Shown piece after piece: positions 1 through 6,302 of a DNA stretch of 10,108 nucleotides. Numbering within the stretch: position 1 is the stretch's first letter; each line of letters opens with the position of its first letter. The notes beneath the pieces were generated by a model. The model had not been told where the DNA came from and ran no database searches. It saw only the letters and a list, made by a program, of their open reading frames with translations. Where the stretch lies: assembly GCA_019237595.1 (NCBI GenBank), contig JAFAGU010000032.1:1-10108 (forward strand), in the 5' to 3' direction. Made by a program: the position numbers and the translations under genes. This DNA comes from Betaproteobacteria bacterium. GTDB lineage: Bacteria > Pseudomonadota > Gammaproteobacteria > Burkholderiales > SG8-39.

Positions 1-1099
1 ACGAGACCAATGCCTCGCCCTTGCCTAGCTGGGTGATGACCTGCGCCGTGTCGAGCTTCGGATTTGGCCGGAATGTATCCGCCGCGGCCCGCACCGCCTT
101 CTGGTCGCGCGGCGTAAACGCCCGCAACGCGTGCTGCACCCGGTTGCCAAGCTGGCCGAGCACGCTCTCGGGCACGTCGAGCGGGCTCTGCGTCACGAAG
201 TACACGCCCACGCCTTTGGAGCGGATGAGCCGCACCACCTGCTCGACCTTCTCGAGGAGCGCTTTGGGAGCTTCGTTGAAGAGGAGGTGCGCCTCGTCGA
301 AGAAGAACACGAGCTTCGGCTTTTCCGCGTCCCCGGTCTCGGGAAGGTGCTCGAAGAGCTCCGAGAGCATCCAGAGGAGGAACGTGGAGTAGAGCCGCGG
401 CGAATTCAGGAGCTTCTCCGCGGCGAGGAGGCTGACGACGCCCTTGCCTTCCCGAACCTGCATGAGGTCGCCGAGCTCGAGCATCGGCTCGCCGAAGAAT
501 GTCGCCGCGCCCTGGCCCTCGAGCGCAAGCAGGCCGCGCTGGATCGCGCCGATCGAGGCGCCGGCGACGTTCCCGTACTGCTTCTGGTACTCGGCGGCGT
601 TCTCGCCGACGTGCTGAAGCATCGCTCGCAGGTCCTTGAGGTCGAGGAGGAGCAGCCCATGGTCGTCCGCGATCTTGAAGACGAGGCTGAGGACCGCCTC
701 CTGCGTGTCGTTCAGGCCGAGCATGCGCCCGAGAAGCAGCGGCCCCATGTCGGAGATCGTGGCCCGCACCGGAATGCCGCGCTCCCCGTACACGTCCCAG
801 AAGGCGACCGGGCAAGCCTCGTACGCGGGCTTTATCTTCAGCGCCGAAAATCGCTCGGCGATCTTCGCGCTCGCGCCGCCGGCCTTCGCGATGCCGGAGA
901 GGTCGCCCTTCACGTCCGCCATGAACACGGGAACGCCGATGGAGGAAAACGCCTGGGCGAGGGCCTGCAGGGTGACGCTCTTGCCGGTGCCGGTCGCGCC
1001 AGTGATGAGCCCGTGCCGGTTCGCTAGCGCCGGCAGCAGCGCGAGCTCCGTCTTCTGCGCCTTGGCGATGACGAGCGACGCAGTGGCAGGCGGCTGCAT
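1..1099 (-). CDS. yjgR: YjgR/DUF853 family HerA-like ATPase, C-terminus beyond window
   Basis: Reading the minus strand from the ATG at 1099 gives 366 uninterrupted codons to the left edge; the E. coli YjgR family is about 500 residues, so roughly the last quarter is outside. A Walker A motif, GATGTGKS, lies at residues 34-41. A Walker B motif, FFFDEAH, has its Asp-Glu at 268-269, followed by a helicase-like VGVYFVTQSP stretch. These features and the N-terminal MADVKGDLSG stretch fit the DUF853/HerA-C family of P-loop ATPases, which resemble the archaeal HerA DNA translocase. The cellular role is not well established. No Shine-Dalgarno sequence precedes the ATG, and the only in-frame upstream alternative (a GTG) lies inside yebC. 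The gene diverges from yebC across 15 bp and shares its promoter region. Family assignment is firm; function is unknown. Confidence 0.9.
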   Translation of the reverse strand, partial: MQPPATASLVIAKAQKTELALLPALANRHGLITGATGTGKSVTLQALAQAFSSIGVPVFMADVKGDLSGIAKAGGASAKIAERFSALKIKPAYEACPVAFWDVYGERGIPVRATISDMGPLLLGRMLGLNDTQEAVLSLVFKIADDHGLLLLDLKDLRAMLQHVGENAAEYQKQYGNVAGASIGAIQRGLLALEGQGAATFFGEPMLELGDLMQVREGKGVVSLLAAEKLLNSPRLYSTFLLWMLSELFEHLPETGDAEKPKLVFFFDEAHLLFNEAPKALLEKVEQVVRLIRSKGVGVYFVTQSPLDVPESVLGQLGNRVQHALRAFTPRDQKAVRAAADTFRPNPKLDTAQVITQLGKGEALVS

Positions 1100-1101
1100 C
1101 G

Positions 1102-1107
1102 TAAAAT
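1102..1107 (+). promoter_or_regulatory. Candidate -10 box (TAAAAT) for yebC and the downstream cluster
   Basis: TAAAAT lies so that the expected start point (about 7 bases after the last T) falls at 1114-1115, directly at the yebC ATG. It overlaps the opposite-strand TATAAT by two bases. No good -35 hexamer is visible; the 17-bp-spaced position reads CGCAGT. yebC has no Shine-Dalgarno sequence, which fits a leaderless transcript. This is the only promoter-like signal I would propose for the long plus-strand cluster. Confidence 0.5.
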
Positions 1108-1111
1108 TATA
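1106..1111 (-). promoter_or_regulatory. Candidate -10 box (TATAAT) for yjgR, leaderless geometry
   Basis: The minus strand reads TATAAT from 1111 down to 1106, a perfect sigma70-type -10 hexamer in GC-rich surroundings. Seven bases beyond the last T is the A of the yjgR ATG at 1099, so transcription would begin at the start codon. No convincing -35 box is seen: CATTTG sits at a 17-bp spacing. The lack of any Shine-Dalgarno sequence fits a leaderless message. Inference from sequence only. Confidence 0.55.
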
Positions 1112-1114
1112 GCC

Positions 1115-1837
1115 ATGGCGGGTCACTCCAAATGGGCGAACATCAAGCACCGCAAGGCGGCCGCGGACGCGAAGAAGGGCAAGATCTTCACGCGGCTCAT
1201 CAAGGAGATCACGGTCGCGGCGAAGCTCGGCGGCGGCGATCCGAACTCGAACCCACGCCTGCGCCTCGCGCTCGACAAGGCGCGCGACGCGAACATGACC
1301 AAGGATGCGGTGCAGCGCGCGATCGAGCGCGGCACCGGGCAGCTCGAGGGCGTCTCGTACGAGGAAGTGCGCTATGAGGGCTACGGGCCCGGCGGCGCAG
1401 CGGTGATGCTGGACTGCCTCACCGACAATCGCACGCGCACCGTCGCCGAGGTGCGTCACGCGTTCACGAAGAACGGCGGCAACCTCGGCTCCGACGGCTC
1501 CGTGGCGTTCATGTTCAAGCACTGCGGCCAGTTCATCTTCGCGCCCGGCACGAGCGAGGACGCGGTGATGGAGGCCGGGCTCGACGCCGGCGCCGAGGAC
1601 GTGGTCAAGAACGACGACGGCTCGATCGAGCTCATCTGCGCGCCGGCGGACTTCGAGGCCGTGCGCCGGGCGCTCGAAAAGGCGAAGCTCAAGCCCGAGC
1701 TCGCCGAGATCACGATGAAGCCGGTGAACGAGAGCGAAGTCACCGGGGACGACGCGGCGCGCATGCGCAGGCTCCTCGAGGCGGTGGAGGGCCTCGACGA
1801 CGTCCAGGAGGTCTATACGACGGCGGTGCTCGACTGA
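1115..1837 (+). CDS. yebC: YebC/PmpR/TACO1 family protein
   Basis: This 240-residue protein has the family's hallmark N-terminus, MAGHSKWANIKHRK, followed by the basic KGKIFTRLIKEI region and the central GGAAVMLDCLTDNRTRT and GSVAFMF stretches. Length and content match the full three-domain family. Members were first described as DNA-binding regulators (PmpR in Pseudomonas). More recent work on bacterial YebC and mitochondrial TACO1 points to a ribosome-associated role that helps translation through proline stretches. The protein is cytosolic. The ATG at 1115 is the family-typical start and has no Shine-Dalgarno sequence, suggesting a leaderless message. It is the first gene of the plus-strand cluster; its stop overlaps the proposed CTG start of ruvC. 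Being next to ruvC is a widely conserved arrangement. Identity is very secure; which molecular role dominates here is not shown by sequence. Confidence 0.97.
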   Translation: MAGHSKWANIKHRKAAADAKKGKIFTRLIKEITVAAKLGGGDPNSNPRLRLALDKARDANMTKDAVQRAIERGTGQLEGVSYEEVRYEGYGPGGAAVMLDCLTDNRTRTVAEVRHAFTKNGGNLGSDGSVAFMFKHCGQFIFAPGTSEDAVMEAGLDAGAEDVVKNDDGSIELICAPADFEAVRRALEKAKLKPELAEITMKPVNESEVTGDDAARMRRLLEAVEGLDDVQEVYTTAVLD

Positions 1838-2349
1838 AGATCCTCGGCATCGATCCGGGTCTGCGCATCACCGGGTTCGGCGTCATCGAGGCTCAGGGGG
1901 GAACGCTCCGCTACGTGACGAGCGGCTGCGTCAAGTCCGGCGCGGGCGACACGCCCTCGCGCCTGAAGGCGATCCTGGAGGGCCTGAACGAAGTGATCGC
2001 GCGCCACCGCCCGCGCGAAGTCGCGATCGAGCGCGTCTTCGTGAACGTGAACCCGCAGTCCACGCTCGCGCTCGGCCAGGCACGCGGCACCGCCATCTGC
2101 GCGGCCGTCCTCGCCGGGCTGCCGGTCGCCGAGTACACTGCGCTGCAGGTGAAGCAGTCGGTCGTCGGCCACGGGCGCGCGGCGAAGGACCAGGTGCAGC
2201 ACATGGTGAAGCGGCTCCTCGCCCTCCAGGGCGAGCCGTCGGCCGATGCCGCCGACGCGCTCGCCTGCGCGATCTGCCATGCGCACGGCGGGCGGCTGGG
2301 CGGCTTCATAACGAGGACCTACAAGATCAAGAGCGGGCGGCTGGTGTGA
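1834..2349 (+). CDS. ruvC: RuvC Holliday junction endonuclease with CTG start
   Basis: RuvC is the dimeric nuclease that cuts Holliday junctions held by RuvAB. The frame opens with KILGIDPG, and the codon before the Lys is CTG at 1834-1836. Counting it as residue 1 places the four catalytic acids at D7, E66, D138 and D141, exactly as in E. coli RuvC. The protein is then 171 residues, against 173 in E. coli. For at least 30 bases upstream I find no in-frame ATG, GTG or TTG. The first such codon downstream is GTG at 1915, which would remove 27 residues including D7. CTG overlaps the yebC stop as CTGA, mirroring the GTGA that joins ruvC to ruvA. AGGAGGT at 1806-1812 is too far upstream (21 bases) for a normal ribosome binding site. 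A sequence error of ATG to CTG remains possible. Confidence 0.93.
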   Translation: MKILGIDPGLRITGFGVIEAQGGTLRYVTSGCVKSGAGDTPSRLKAILEGLNEVIARHRPREVAIERVFVNVNPQSTLALGQARGTAICAAVLAGLPVAEYTALQVKQSVVGHGRAAKDQVQHMVKRLLALQGEPSADAADALACAICHAHGGRLGGFITRTYKIKSGRLV

Positions 2350-2912
2350 TCGGGCGGATCAAGGGCAGGCTGGAGGCCAAGCACCCGCCGCAGGTGCTCG
2401 TGGACGTCGGCGGCATCGCCTACGAGCTCGACGTGCCCATGAGCACGTTCTATGGCTTGCCGGCGGTCGGCGATGCGGTCACTTTGTTTACCAACCTCAT
2501 CGTCAAGGAGGACTCGCACACTCTCTACGGCTTCGCCACGCTGGAGGAGCGCGCCGCCTTCCGCCAGCTTATCCGCATCTCCGGCGTCGGGCCGCGCACC
2601 GCGCTCGCCGTGCTCTCCGGGCTCTCGGTCGCGGACCTCGCCGAGGCAGTCACGCTCCAGGAGGCGGGCCGGCTCACGAAGATTCCGGGGATCGGAAAGA
2701 AGACGGCCGAGCGGCTGCTCCTCGAGCTGAAGGGAAAGCTCGCGCCAGCGGAGCTCGCGTCGTCGAAGGAGAAGCCCTCCGATGTCGTGAACGCGCTCCT
2801 GGGCCTCGGCTACAACGAGAAGGAGGCGCTGCTCGCGGTAAAGGGCCTGCAGCCCGGCCTCTCGGTCGCCGAAGGCATCCGCGCCGCGCTGAAAGCGCTG
2901 GCAAAATCCTGA
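2346..2912 (+). CDS. ruvA: RuvA Holliday junction DNA-binding subunit
   Basis: RuvA binds the four-way junction as a tetramer and loads the RuvB motors. The 188-residue protein starts MIGRIKGRLE from GTG at 2346, overlapping the ruvC stop as GTGA, so translational coupling is likely. Residues 1-62 form the OB-fold domain. The acidic pin that separates strands is at E55-D56, the same numbers as in E. coli. Two helix-hairpin-helix motifs follow: ISGVGPRTAL at about 78-87 and IPGIGKKTAERLL at about 114-126. A flexible linker around 135-148 leads to the C-terminal RuvB-contacting domain (DVVNALLGLGYNEKEA). It is slightly shorter than E. coli RuvA (203 residues), mostly in the linker. One base separates it from ruvB. 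Confidence 0.98.
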   Translation: MIGRIKGRLEAKHPPQVLVDVGGIAYELDVPMSTFYGLPAVGDAVTLFTNLIVKEDSHTLYGFATLEERAAFRQLIRISGVGPRTALAVLSGLSVADLAEAVTLQEAGRLTKIPGIGKKTAERLLLELKGKLAPAELASSKEKPSDVVNALLGLGYNEKEALLAVKGLQPGLSVAEGIRAALKALAKS

Positions 2913-2913
2913 G

Positions 2914-3963
2914 ATGGCGATCGAGACCGACCGGCTGATCTCCGCCCGCCCCGAGTCGCGCCAGGAGAGCGAGATCGAGCATTCGCTGCGGCCGGCGACG
3001 CTCTCGGAGTACGTCGGGCAGCAGAAGGCCCGCTCCCAGCTCGAGATCTTCATCGAGGCCGCCAAGGGCCGCAGCGAGGCGCTCGACCACGTGTTGCTCT
3101 TCGGGCCGCCGGGCCTGGGCAAGACCACCCTCGCGCACATCATCGCGCGCGAGATGGGCGTGAACTTGCGGCAAACCTCGGGTCCGGTGCTCGAGCGTCC
3201 CGGCGACCTTGCCGCGCTCCTCACCAACCTCGAACCGAAGGACGTCCTCTTCATCGACGAGATCCACCGCCTGTCGCCCGTGGTCGAGGAGATCCTCTAT
3301 CCGGCGCTCGAGGACTACCAGATCGACATCATGATCGGCGAGGGGCCCGCGGCGCGTTCCATCAAGCTCGACCTCCCGCCCTTCACGCTCGTGGGCGCAA
3401 CCACGCGCGCCGGCATGCTGACCAATCCGCTGCGCGATCGGTTCGGCATCGTCGCGCGCCTGGAATTCTACGGTTACGACGAGCTGGCGAAGATCGTCAA
3501 CCGTTCGGCCGGGCTGCTGAAGGTTCAGCTCGAAAAAGAAGGGGCGGAAGAAATCGCCCGCCGCGCCCGCGGGACGCCGCGCGTGGCGAACCGGCTGCTC
3601 CGCCGCGTGCGCGACTTCGCGCAGGTGAAGGGCAAGGGCGTCGTCACCAAGCCCATCGCGGAAGACGCTTTGAAGCTCCTCGAAGTCGACGTGCTCGGCC
3701 TGGACATGATGGACCGCAAGCTGCTGCTCGCGCTCATCGAGAAATTCTCCGGCGGGCCGGTCGGCCTCGAGAACCTCGCGCACGCGATCGGCGAGGAGGC
3801 CGACACGATCGAGGACGTGCTCGAGCCCTATCTCATCCAGCAGGGCTACCTGCAGCGCACGCCGCGCGGGCGCATGGCGACGCTCGCCTGCTACAGGCAT
3901 TTCGGCATCGCGGCCCCGGCGAGCACGCCGGGCGCCGGCACGGACCTCTTCTCTGGCAACTGA
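2914..3963 (+). CDS. ruvB: RuvB branch-migration ATPase
   Basis: RuvB is the hexameric AAA+ motor that pulls DNA through the RuvA-bound junction. The 349-residue protein has Walker A GPPGLGKT at 64-71, Walker B with D115-E116 (LFIDEIH), and the sensor 1 segment GATTRAG at 161-167. The LRDRFG segment carries R174, the arginine finger position of E. coli RuvB. A winged-helix DNA-binding domain fills the C-terminus (PYLIQQGYLQRTPRGR). The ATG follows the ruvA stop by one base and no strong Shine-Dalgarno sequence is visible, so coupling to ruvA is likely. The C-terminal tail (about residues 330-349) is Ala/Gly/Pro-rich and divergent, as is usual. Its 3' end may overlap the true start of ybgC. 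Confidence 0.98.
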   Translation: MAIETDRLISARPESRQESEIEHSLRPATLSEYVGQQKARSQLEIFIEAAKGRSEALDHVLLFGPPGLGKTTLAHIIAREMGVNLRQTSGPVLERPGDLAALLTNLEPKDVLFIDEIHRLSPVVEEILYPALEDYQIDIMIGEGPAARSIKLDLPPFTLVGATTRAGMLTNPLRDRFGIVARLEFYGYDELAKIVNRSAGLLKVQLEKEGAEEIARRARGTPRVANRLLRRVRDFAQVKGKGVVTKPIAEDALKLLEVDVLGLDMMDRKLLLALIEKFSGGPVGLENLAHAIGEEADTIEDVLEPYLIQQGYLQRTPRGRMATLACYRHFGIAAPASTPGAGTDLFSGN

Positions 3964-3997
3964 GTCCCCGGCGGCCGCGCGGCCCTTCGGCGTCGCG

Positions 3998-4375
3998 GTG
4001 CGCGTGTACTTCCAGGACACCGACGCGGGCGGCGTGGTCTTCCATGCCCAGTACCTCGCGTTCATGGAGCGCGCGAGGAGCGAGCTCCTCAATGCGTCGC
4101 GCATCGACCTCGCGAGCTTCACCGAGAAGCACGGCGTGCTCTTCCTCGTCCACCACATCGGCGTGACTTTTCACCGCCCGGCCCGCCTGAACGAGCTCCT
4201 CTGGGTGAGCGCCGAAGTCGCTAGAATGGGCCGCGCGAGCCTGGTGTTCCGCCAGCGCGTGCAGCGCGAAGGCGAGCTCCTCGTCGAAGCCGACGTGACG
4301 CTCGCGATCGTGGACCGCCGGCGCATGAAGCCGGCGCGCATGCCGCCCGAACTCGAAGAGGCGCTGAAGCGATGA
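3998..4375 (+). CDS. ybgC: YbgC family acyl-CoA thioesterase (Tol-Pal associated)
   Basis: YbgC is a small hot-dog-fold thioesterase that hydrolyses acyl-CoA and is associated with phospholipid-synthesis proteins; it is commonly the first gene of tol-pal operons. The signature DTDAGGVVFHAQYLAFMERAR is near the N-terminus, with the catalytic Asp at residue 9 from this start (equivalent to D18 in E. coli). The protein ends near MKPARMPPELEEALKR, as family members do. Start choice is uncertain. GTG at 3998 is the first conventional start, but it cuts into the first beta strand: E. coli has about nine residues before the equivalent VRVYY. The same frame is open upstream and reads ATESPAAARPFGVA after a CTG at 3953, which overlaps the end of ruvB. 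Neither start has a clear Shine-Dalgarno sequence. Product identity is secure. Confidence 0.92.
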   Translation: MRVYFQDTDAGGVVFHAQYLAFMERARSELLNASRIDLASFTEKHGVLFLVHHIGVTFHRPARLNELLWVSAEVARMGRASLVFRQRVQREGELLVEADVTLAIVDRRRMKPARMPPELEEALKR

Positions 4376-4401
4376 ACCCAACCCGTACCCCAGCCGCATG
4401 A
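4372..4401 (+). other. 9-codon mini-ORF bridging ybgC and tolQ
   Basis: An ATG overlaps the ybgC stop (ATGA, 4372-4375) and opens the short frame MNPTRTPAA. Its TGA at 4399-4401 overlaps the tolQ ATG (ATGA, 4398-4401). GAGG at 4358-4361 lies 10 bases before this ATG, while tolQ itself has no purine-rich ribosome binding site. The arrangement could carry ribosomes from ybgC to tolQ by stepwise reinitiation. It may also be chance; no peptide function is implied. Confidence 0.3.
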
Positions 4402-5078
4402 ACGTCAGCCAGGACCTCGACATCTGGACGCTCGTCGTCCACGCGAGCATCGTCGTCAAGGTGGTCATGGCGATCCTCCTCGCCGTGTCCTTCATGTCGT
4501 GGATGTTCATCTTCCAGAAGTGGTTCTCGATCCGCCGCGCGAACGCGCAGACCGACAAGTTCGAGCGCGAGTTCTGGGGCGGCAACGACCTCACCGCCCT
4601 CTACCAGGGCGCGGTGAACAACCGCCACACGATCGGCAGCCTCGAGCGCATCTTCGAGGCCGGGTTCCGCGAGTTCGCGCGCCAGCGCGGGCAGAAGACG
4701 GGCGAGACCTCCAGCATGGTCGAGAGCGCGCGCCGCGCCATGCGCGCCACCTTCCAGCGCGAGATGGATTACCTGGAGCGCCACCTCGGCTTCCTCGCCT
4801 CCACCGGCTCGGTGAGCCCCTACGTCGGCCTCTTCGGCACGGTGTGGGGCATCATGCATTCGTTCCGCGGGCTCGCCAACGTGCAGGCGGCGACGCTCGC
4901 GCAGGTCGCCCCCGGGATCGCCGAGGCGCTCATCGCCACGGCCATCGGCCTCTTCGCCGCCATTCCGGCGGTGGTGGCCTACAACCGTTATTCGCACGAC
5001 ATCGAGCGCCTGGCGATCCGCTTCGAGAGCTTCATGGAAGAGTTCTCCAACATCCTGCACCGGCAGTCGAACCGGTAG
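4398..5078 (+). CDS. tolQ: TolQ, proton-channel subunit of the Tol-Pal motor
   Basis: TolQ is an inner-membrane protein of the ExbB/MotA family. With TolR it uses the proton gradient to energise TolA during outer-membrane constriction at division. The 226-residue protein shows three hydrophobic segments: about 13-39, 133-156 and 170-193, with a large cytoplasmic part between the first two. The conserved channel-lining threonines are visible as T148 in GLFGTVWGIM and T181 in ALIATAIGLFAAIPA, matching T145 and T178 of E. coli TolQ. The ATG at 4398 gives the usual short N-terminus (MNVSQDLDIW). No Shine-Dalgarno sequence precedes it, and it overlaps the stop of the mini-ORF from ybgC. tolR starts two bases after its stop. 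Length is normal for the family. Confidence 0.97.
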   Translation: MNVSQDLDIWTLVVHASIVVKVVMAILLAVSFMSWMFIFQKWFSIRRANAQTDKFEREFWGGNDLTALYQGAVNNRHTIGSLERIFEAGFREFARQRGQKTGETSSMVESARRAMRATFQREMDYLERHLGFLASTGSVSPYVGLFGTVWGIMHSFRGLANVQAATLAQVAPGIAEALIATAIGLFAAIPAVVAYNRYSHDIERLAIRFESFMEEFSNILHRQSNR

Positions 5079-5080
5079 CC

Positions 5081-5509
5081 ATGCCGCTCCAGCGCAAGCG
5101 CGGGCCGATGCACGAGATCAACGTCGTGCCCTACATCGACGTGATGCTCGTGCTGCTCGTGATCTTCATGGTCACCGCGCCCCTCATCACGCCCGGCGTG
5201 ATCGACCTGCCGAGCGTGGGCAAGGCGGGCGCGCCGAAGCTCGCGCCGCTCGAGGTGGTGGTGAAGGAGGACCAGAGCCTGCTCGTGCGCGAGCGCGACG
5301 GCAACGGGCGGATCGTGTCGGAGCAGCCGGTAAACCGTGCCGGCCTTACGAAGCTCGTGAAGGACCGCCTCGCGAAGACGCCGGACCTCCCGGTGCTCAT
5401 CGCCGGCGACAAGAACGTTCGCTACGAGGCCGTCCTCAACGTGATGGACGACCTGCGCAACCAATCCGTCACGCGCGTCGGGCTGCAGGTGAAGCCCGCG
5501 CAGCGCTGA
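5081..5509 (+). CDS. tolR: TolR, inner-membrane Tol-Pal motor subunit
   Basis: TolR pairs with TolQ to form the proton path; its periplasmic domain responds to the proton gradient and contacts the cell wall. The 142-residue protein has a short basic cytoplasmic N-terminus (MPLQRKRGPMHEIN). A single transmembrane helix, VVPYIDVMLVLLVIFMVTA, follows at 15-33. It carries the essential membrane aspartate at D20, equivalent to D23 of E. coli TolR. A periplasmic domain follows, ending near VLNVMDDLRNQSVTRVGL. The start lies two bases after the tolQ stop without a strong ribosome binding site, suggesting coupling with tolQ. ExbD proteins look similar, but the tolQ/tolA/tolB/pal neighbours decide for TolR. 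Confidence 0.97.
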   Translation: MPLQRKRGPMHEINVVPYIDVMLVLLVIFMVTAPLITPGVIDLPSVGKAGAPKLAPLEVVVKEDQSLLVRERDGNGRIVSEQPVNRAGLTKLVKDRLAKTPDLPVLIAGDKNVRYEAVLNVMDDLRNQSVTRVGLQVKPAQR

Positions 5510-5511
5510 GG
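5508..5511 (+). promoter_or_regulatory. Ribosome binding site supporting the tolA GTG start
   Basis: GAGG spans the last two bases of the tolR stop codon and the next two. It lies 6 bases before the GTG at 5518, a proper Shine-Dalgarno spacing. This favours the GTG as the tolA start. Confidence 0.55.
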
Positions 5512-5517
5512 TCCTCG

Positions 5518-6276
5518 GTGTCGGCGAGCGCCGCAGCCGATCGCTTCGATCCCTTTCACTACGGGAGCGGCCGCGAGCCCGGGCGCGTACGTGCGGTCGG
5601 GCTTTCCTTCGCGGTGCATGCGCTGCTCGTGCTCGTGATCTTCGTCGGCGTGCGTTTCCAGAGCACGGCGCCGCAGACGGTGAGCGTCGAGCTCTGGGAG
5701 CCGCCGAGCGCGCCTCAGCGGGTCGAGCCGCCGCCCCCGCCGGCGCCGCCCAAGGTCGAGCCGCCGCCTCCACCGCCCGAACCGGTGGCGAAGCCCGACA
5801 TCGCGGAGAAGGCGCCGCCGCCGAAGCCCAAGCCAGAGCCCAAGAAAGTGGAGCCGCCCAAGCCGGCGCCGCCCAAGCGCGACGCCGAGATGGACCGGAT
5901 CCTGCGCGAGCAGCTCGCGCAGGAACAGGCGGCGGCGCAGGAAAGGCAGCTTCGCAATCTCGCCGCGCGCGAACAAGCGTCCTCGCAGGCGAAGGCCCTC
6001 GCGACCTGGGTCGACAAGATCCGCGTCGCGATTCGCAGCCGCATCCCCATCGCGATCGCCGACGCGGTCCAGGGAAATCCCGAGGCGGTGTTCGAGGTGA
6101 CGATCCTGCCTTCGATGGATGTCGCCGCCGTGCGCATGACCAAGTCGAGCGGCAATCCGGCGTACGATGAAGCCGTCGGCCGGGCGATCCGGAGCGCTTC
6201 GCCGCTGCCGCCGCCGCCGCAGCGCGACCTCTTCCAGCGCGAGCTGGAACTTCGCTTCCGGCCCAAGGACAAATAG
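5518..6276 (+). CDS. tolA: TolA, short proline-rich periplasm-spanning protein
   Basis: TolA transmits energy from TolQR to the outer-membrane Pal/TolB complex. The 252-residue protein has a cytoplasmic N-terminus (1-25) and one membrane helix (about 26-45) containing the S30-x3-H34 pattern typical of TolA/TonB anchors. Residues 62-119 are about half proline with Lys/Glu, including runs of five and six prolines. A predicted helix rich in Gln, Ala and Arg follows at about 122-160. The C-terminal domain (about 160-252) has the TonB/TolA fold pattern, with NPAYDEAVGRAIRSASPLPPP near the end. It is much shorter than E. coli TolA (421 residues) and lacks the long Lys/Ala helix of domain II; the Pro-rich part resembles TonB. 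TonB would be the alternative name, but position between tolR and tolB makes TolA the clear choice. The GTG start is 8 bases after tolR. Confidence 0.93.
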   Translation: MSASAAADRFDPFHYGSGREPGRVRAVGLSFAVHALLVLVIFVGVRFQSTAPQTVSVELWEPPSAPQRVEPPPPPAPPKVEPPPPPPEPVAKPDIAEKAPPPKPKPEPKKVEPPKPAPPKRDAEMDRILREQLAQEQAAAQERQLRNLAAREQASSQAKALATWVDKIRVAIRSRIPIAIADAVQGNPEAVFEVTILPSMDVAAVRMTKSSGNPAYDEAVGRAIRSASPLPPPPQRDLFQRELELRFRPKDK

Positions 6277-6290
6277 CGGGCAAGAAAAAC

Positions 6291-6296
6291 AGGAGG
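6291..6296 (+). promoter_or_regulatory. Strong ribosome binding site deciding the tolB TTG start
   Basis: AGGAGG lies 6 bases before TTG at 6303. It is one of the two best Shine-Dalgarno sequences in the cluster. It makes the TTG, directly followed by a signal peptide, the convincing start. It also suggests tolB is translated independently of tolA. Confidence 0.75.
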
Positions 6297-6302
6297 GCAG
6301 GC

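Noticed and set aside
131..1027. Plus-strand open frame of 298 codons over the yjgR region
   Set aside because: The minus strand encodes a clean P-loop ATPase with Walker A and B motifs over the same bases. The plus-strand product has no recognisable pattern.
2674..4158. Long antisense open frame (494 codons) opposite ruvB/ybgC
   Set aside because: It lies opposite proteins with complete family motifs. Its translation is a low-complexity Arg/Glu/Ala mix, as expected from the reverse of GC-rich coding sequence. No start signal or recognisable domain.
4222..4227. TAGAAT inside ybgC, a possible promoter for tolQ
   Set aside because: It is part of a normal coding stretch (ARMGRAS), sits about 170 bases from tolQ and has no clear -35 partner.
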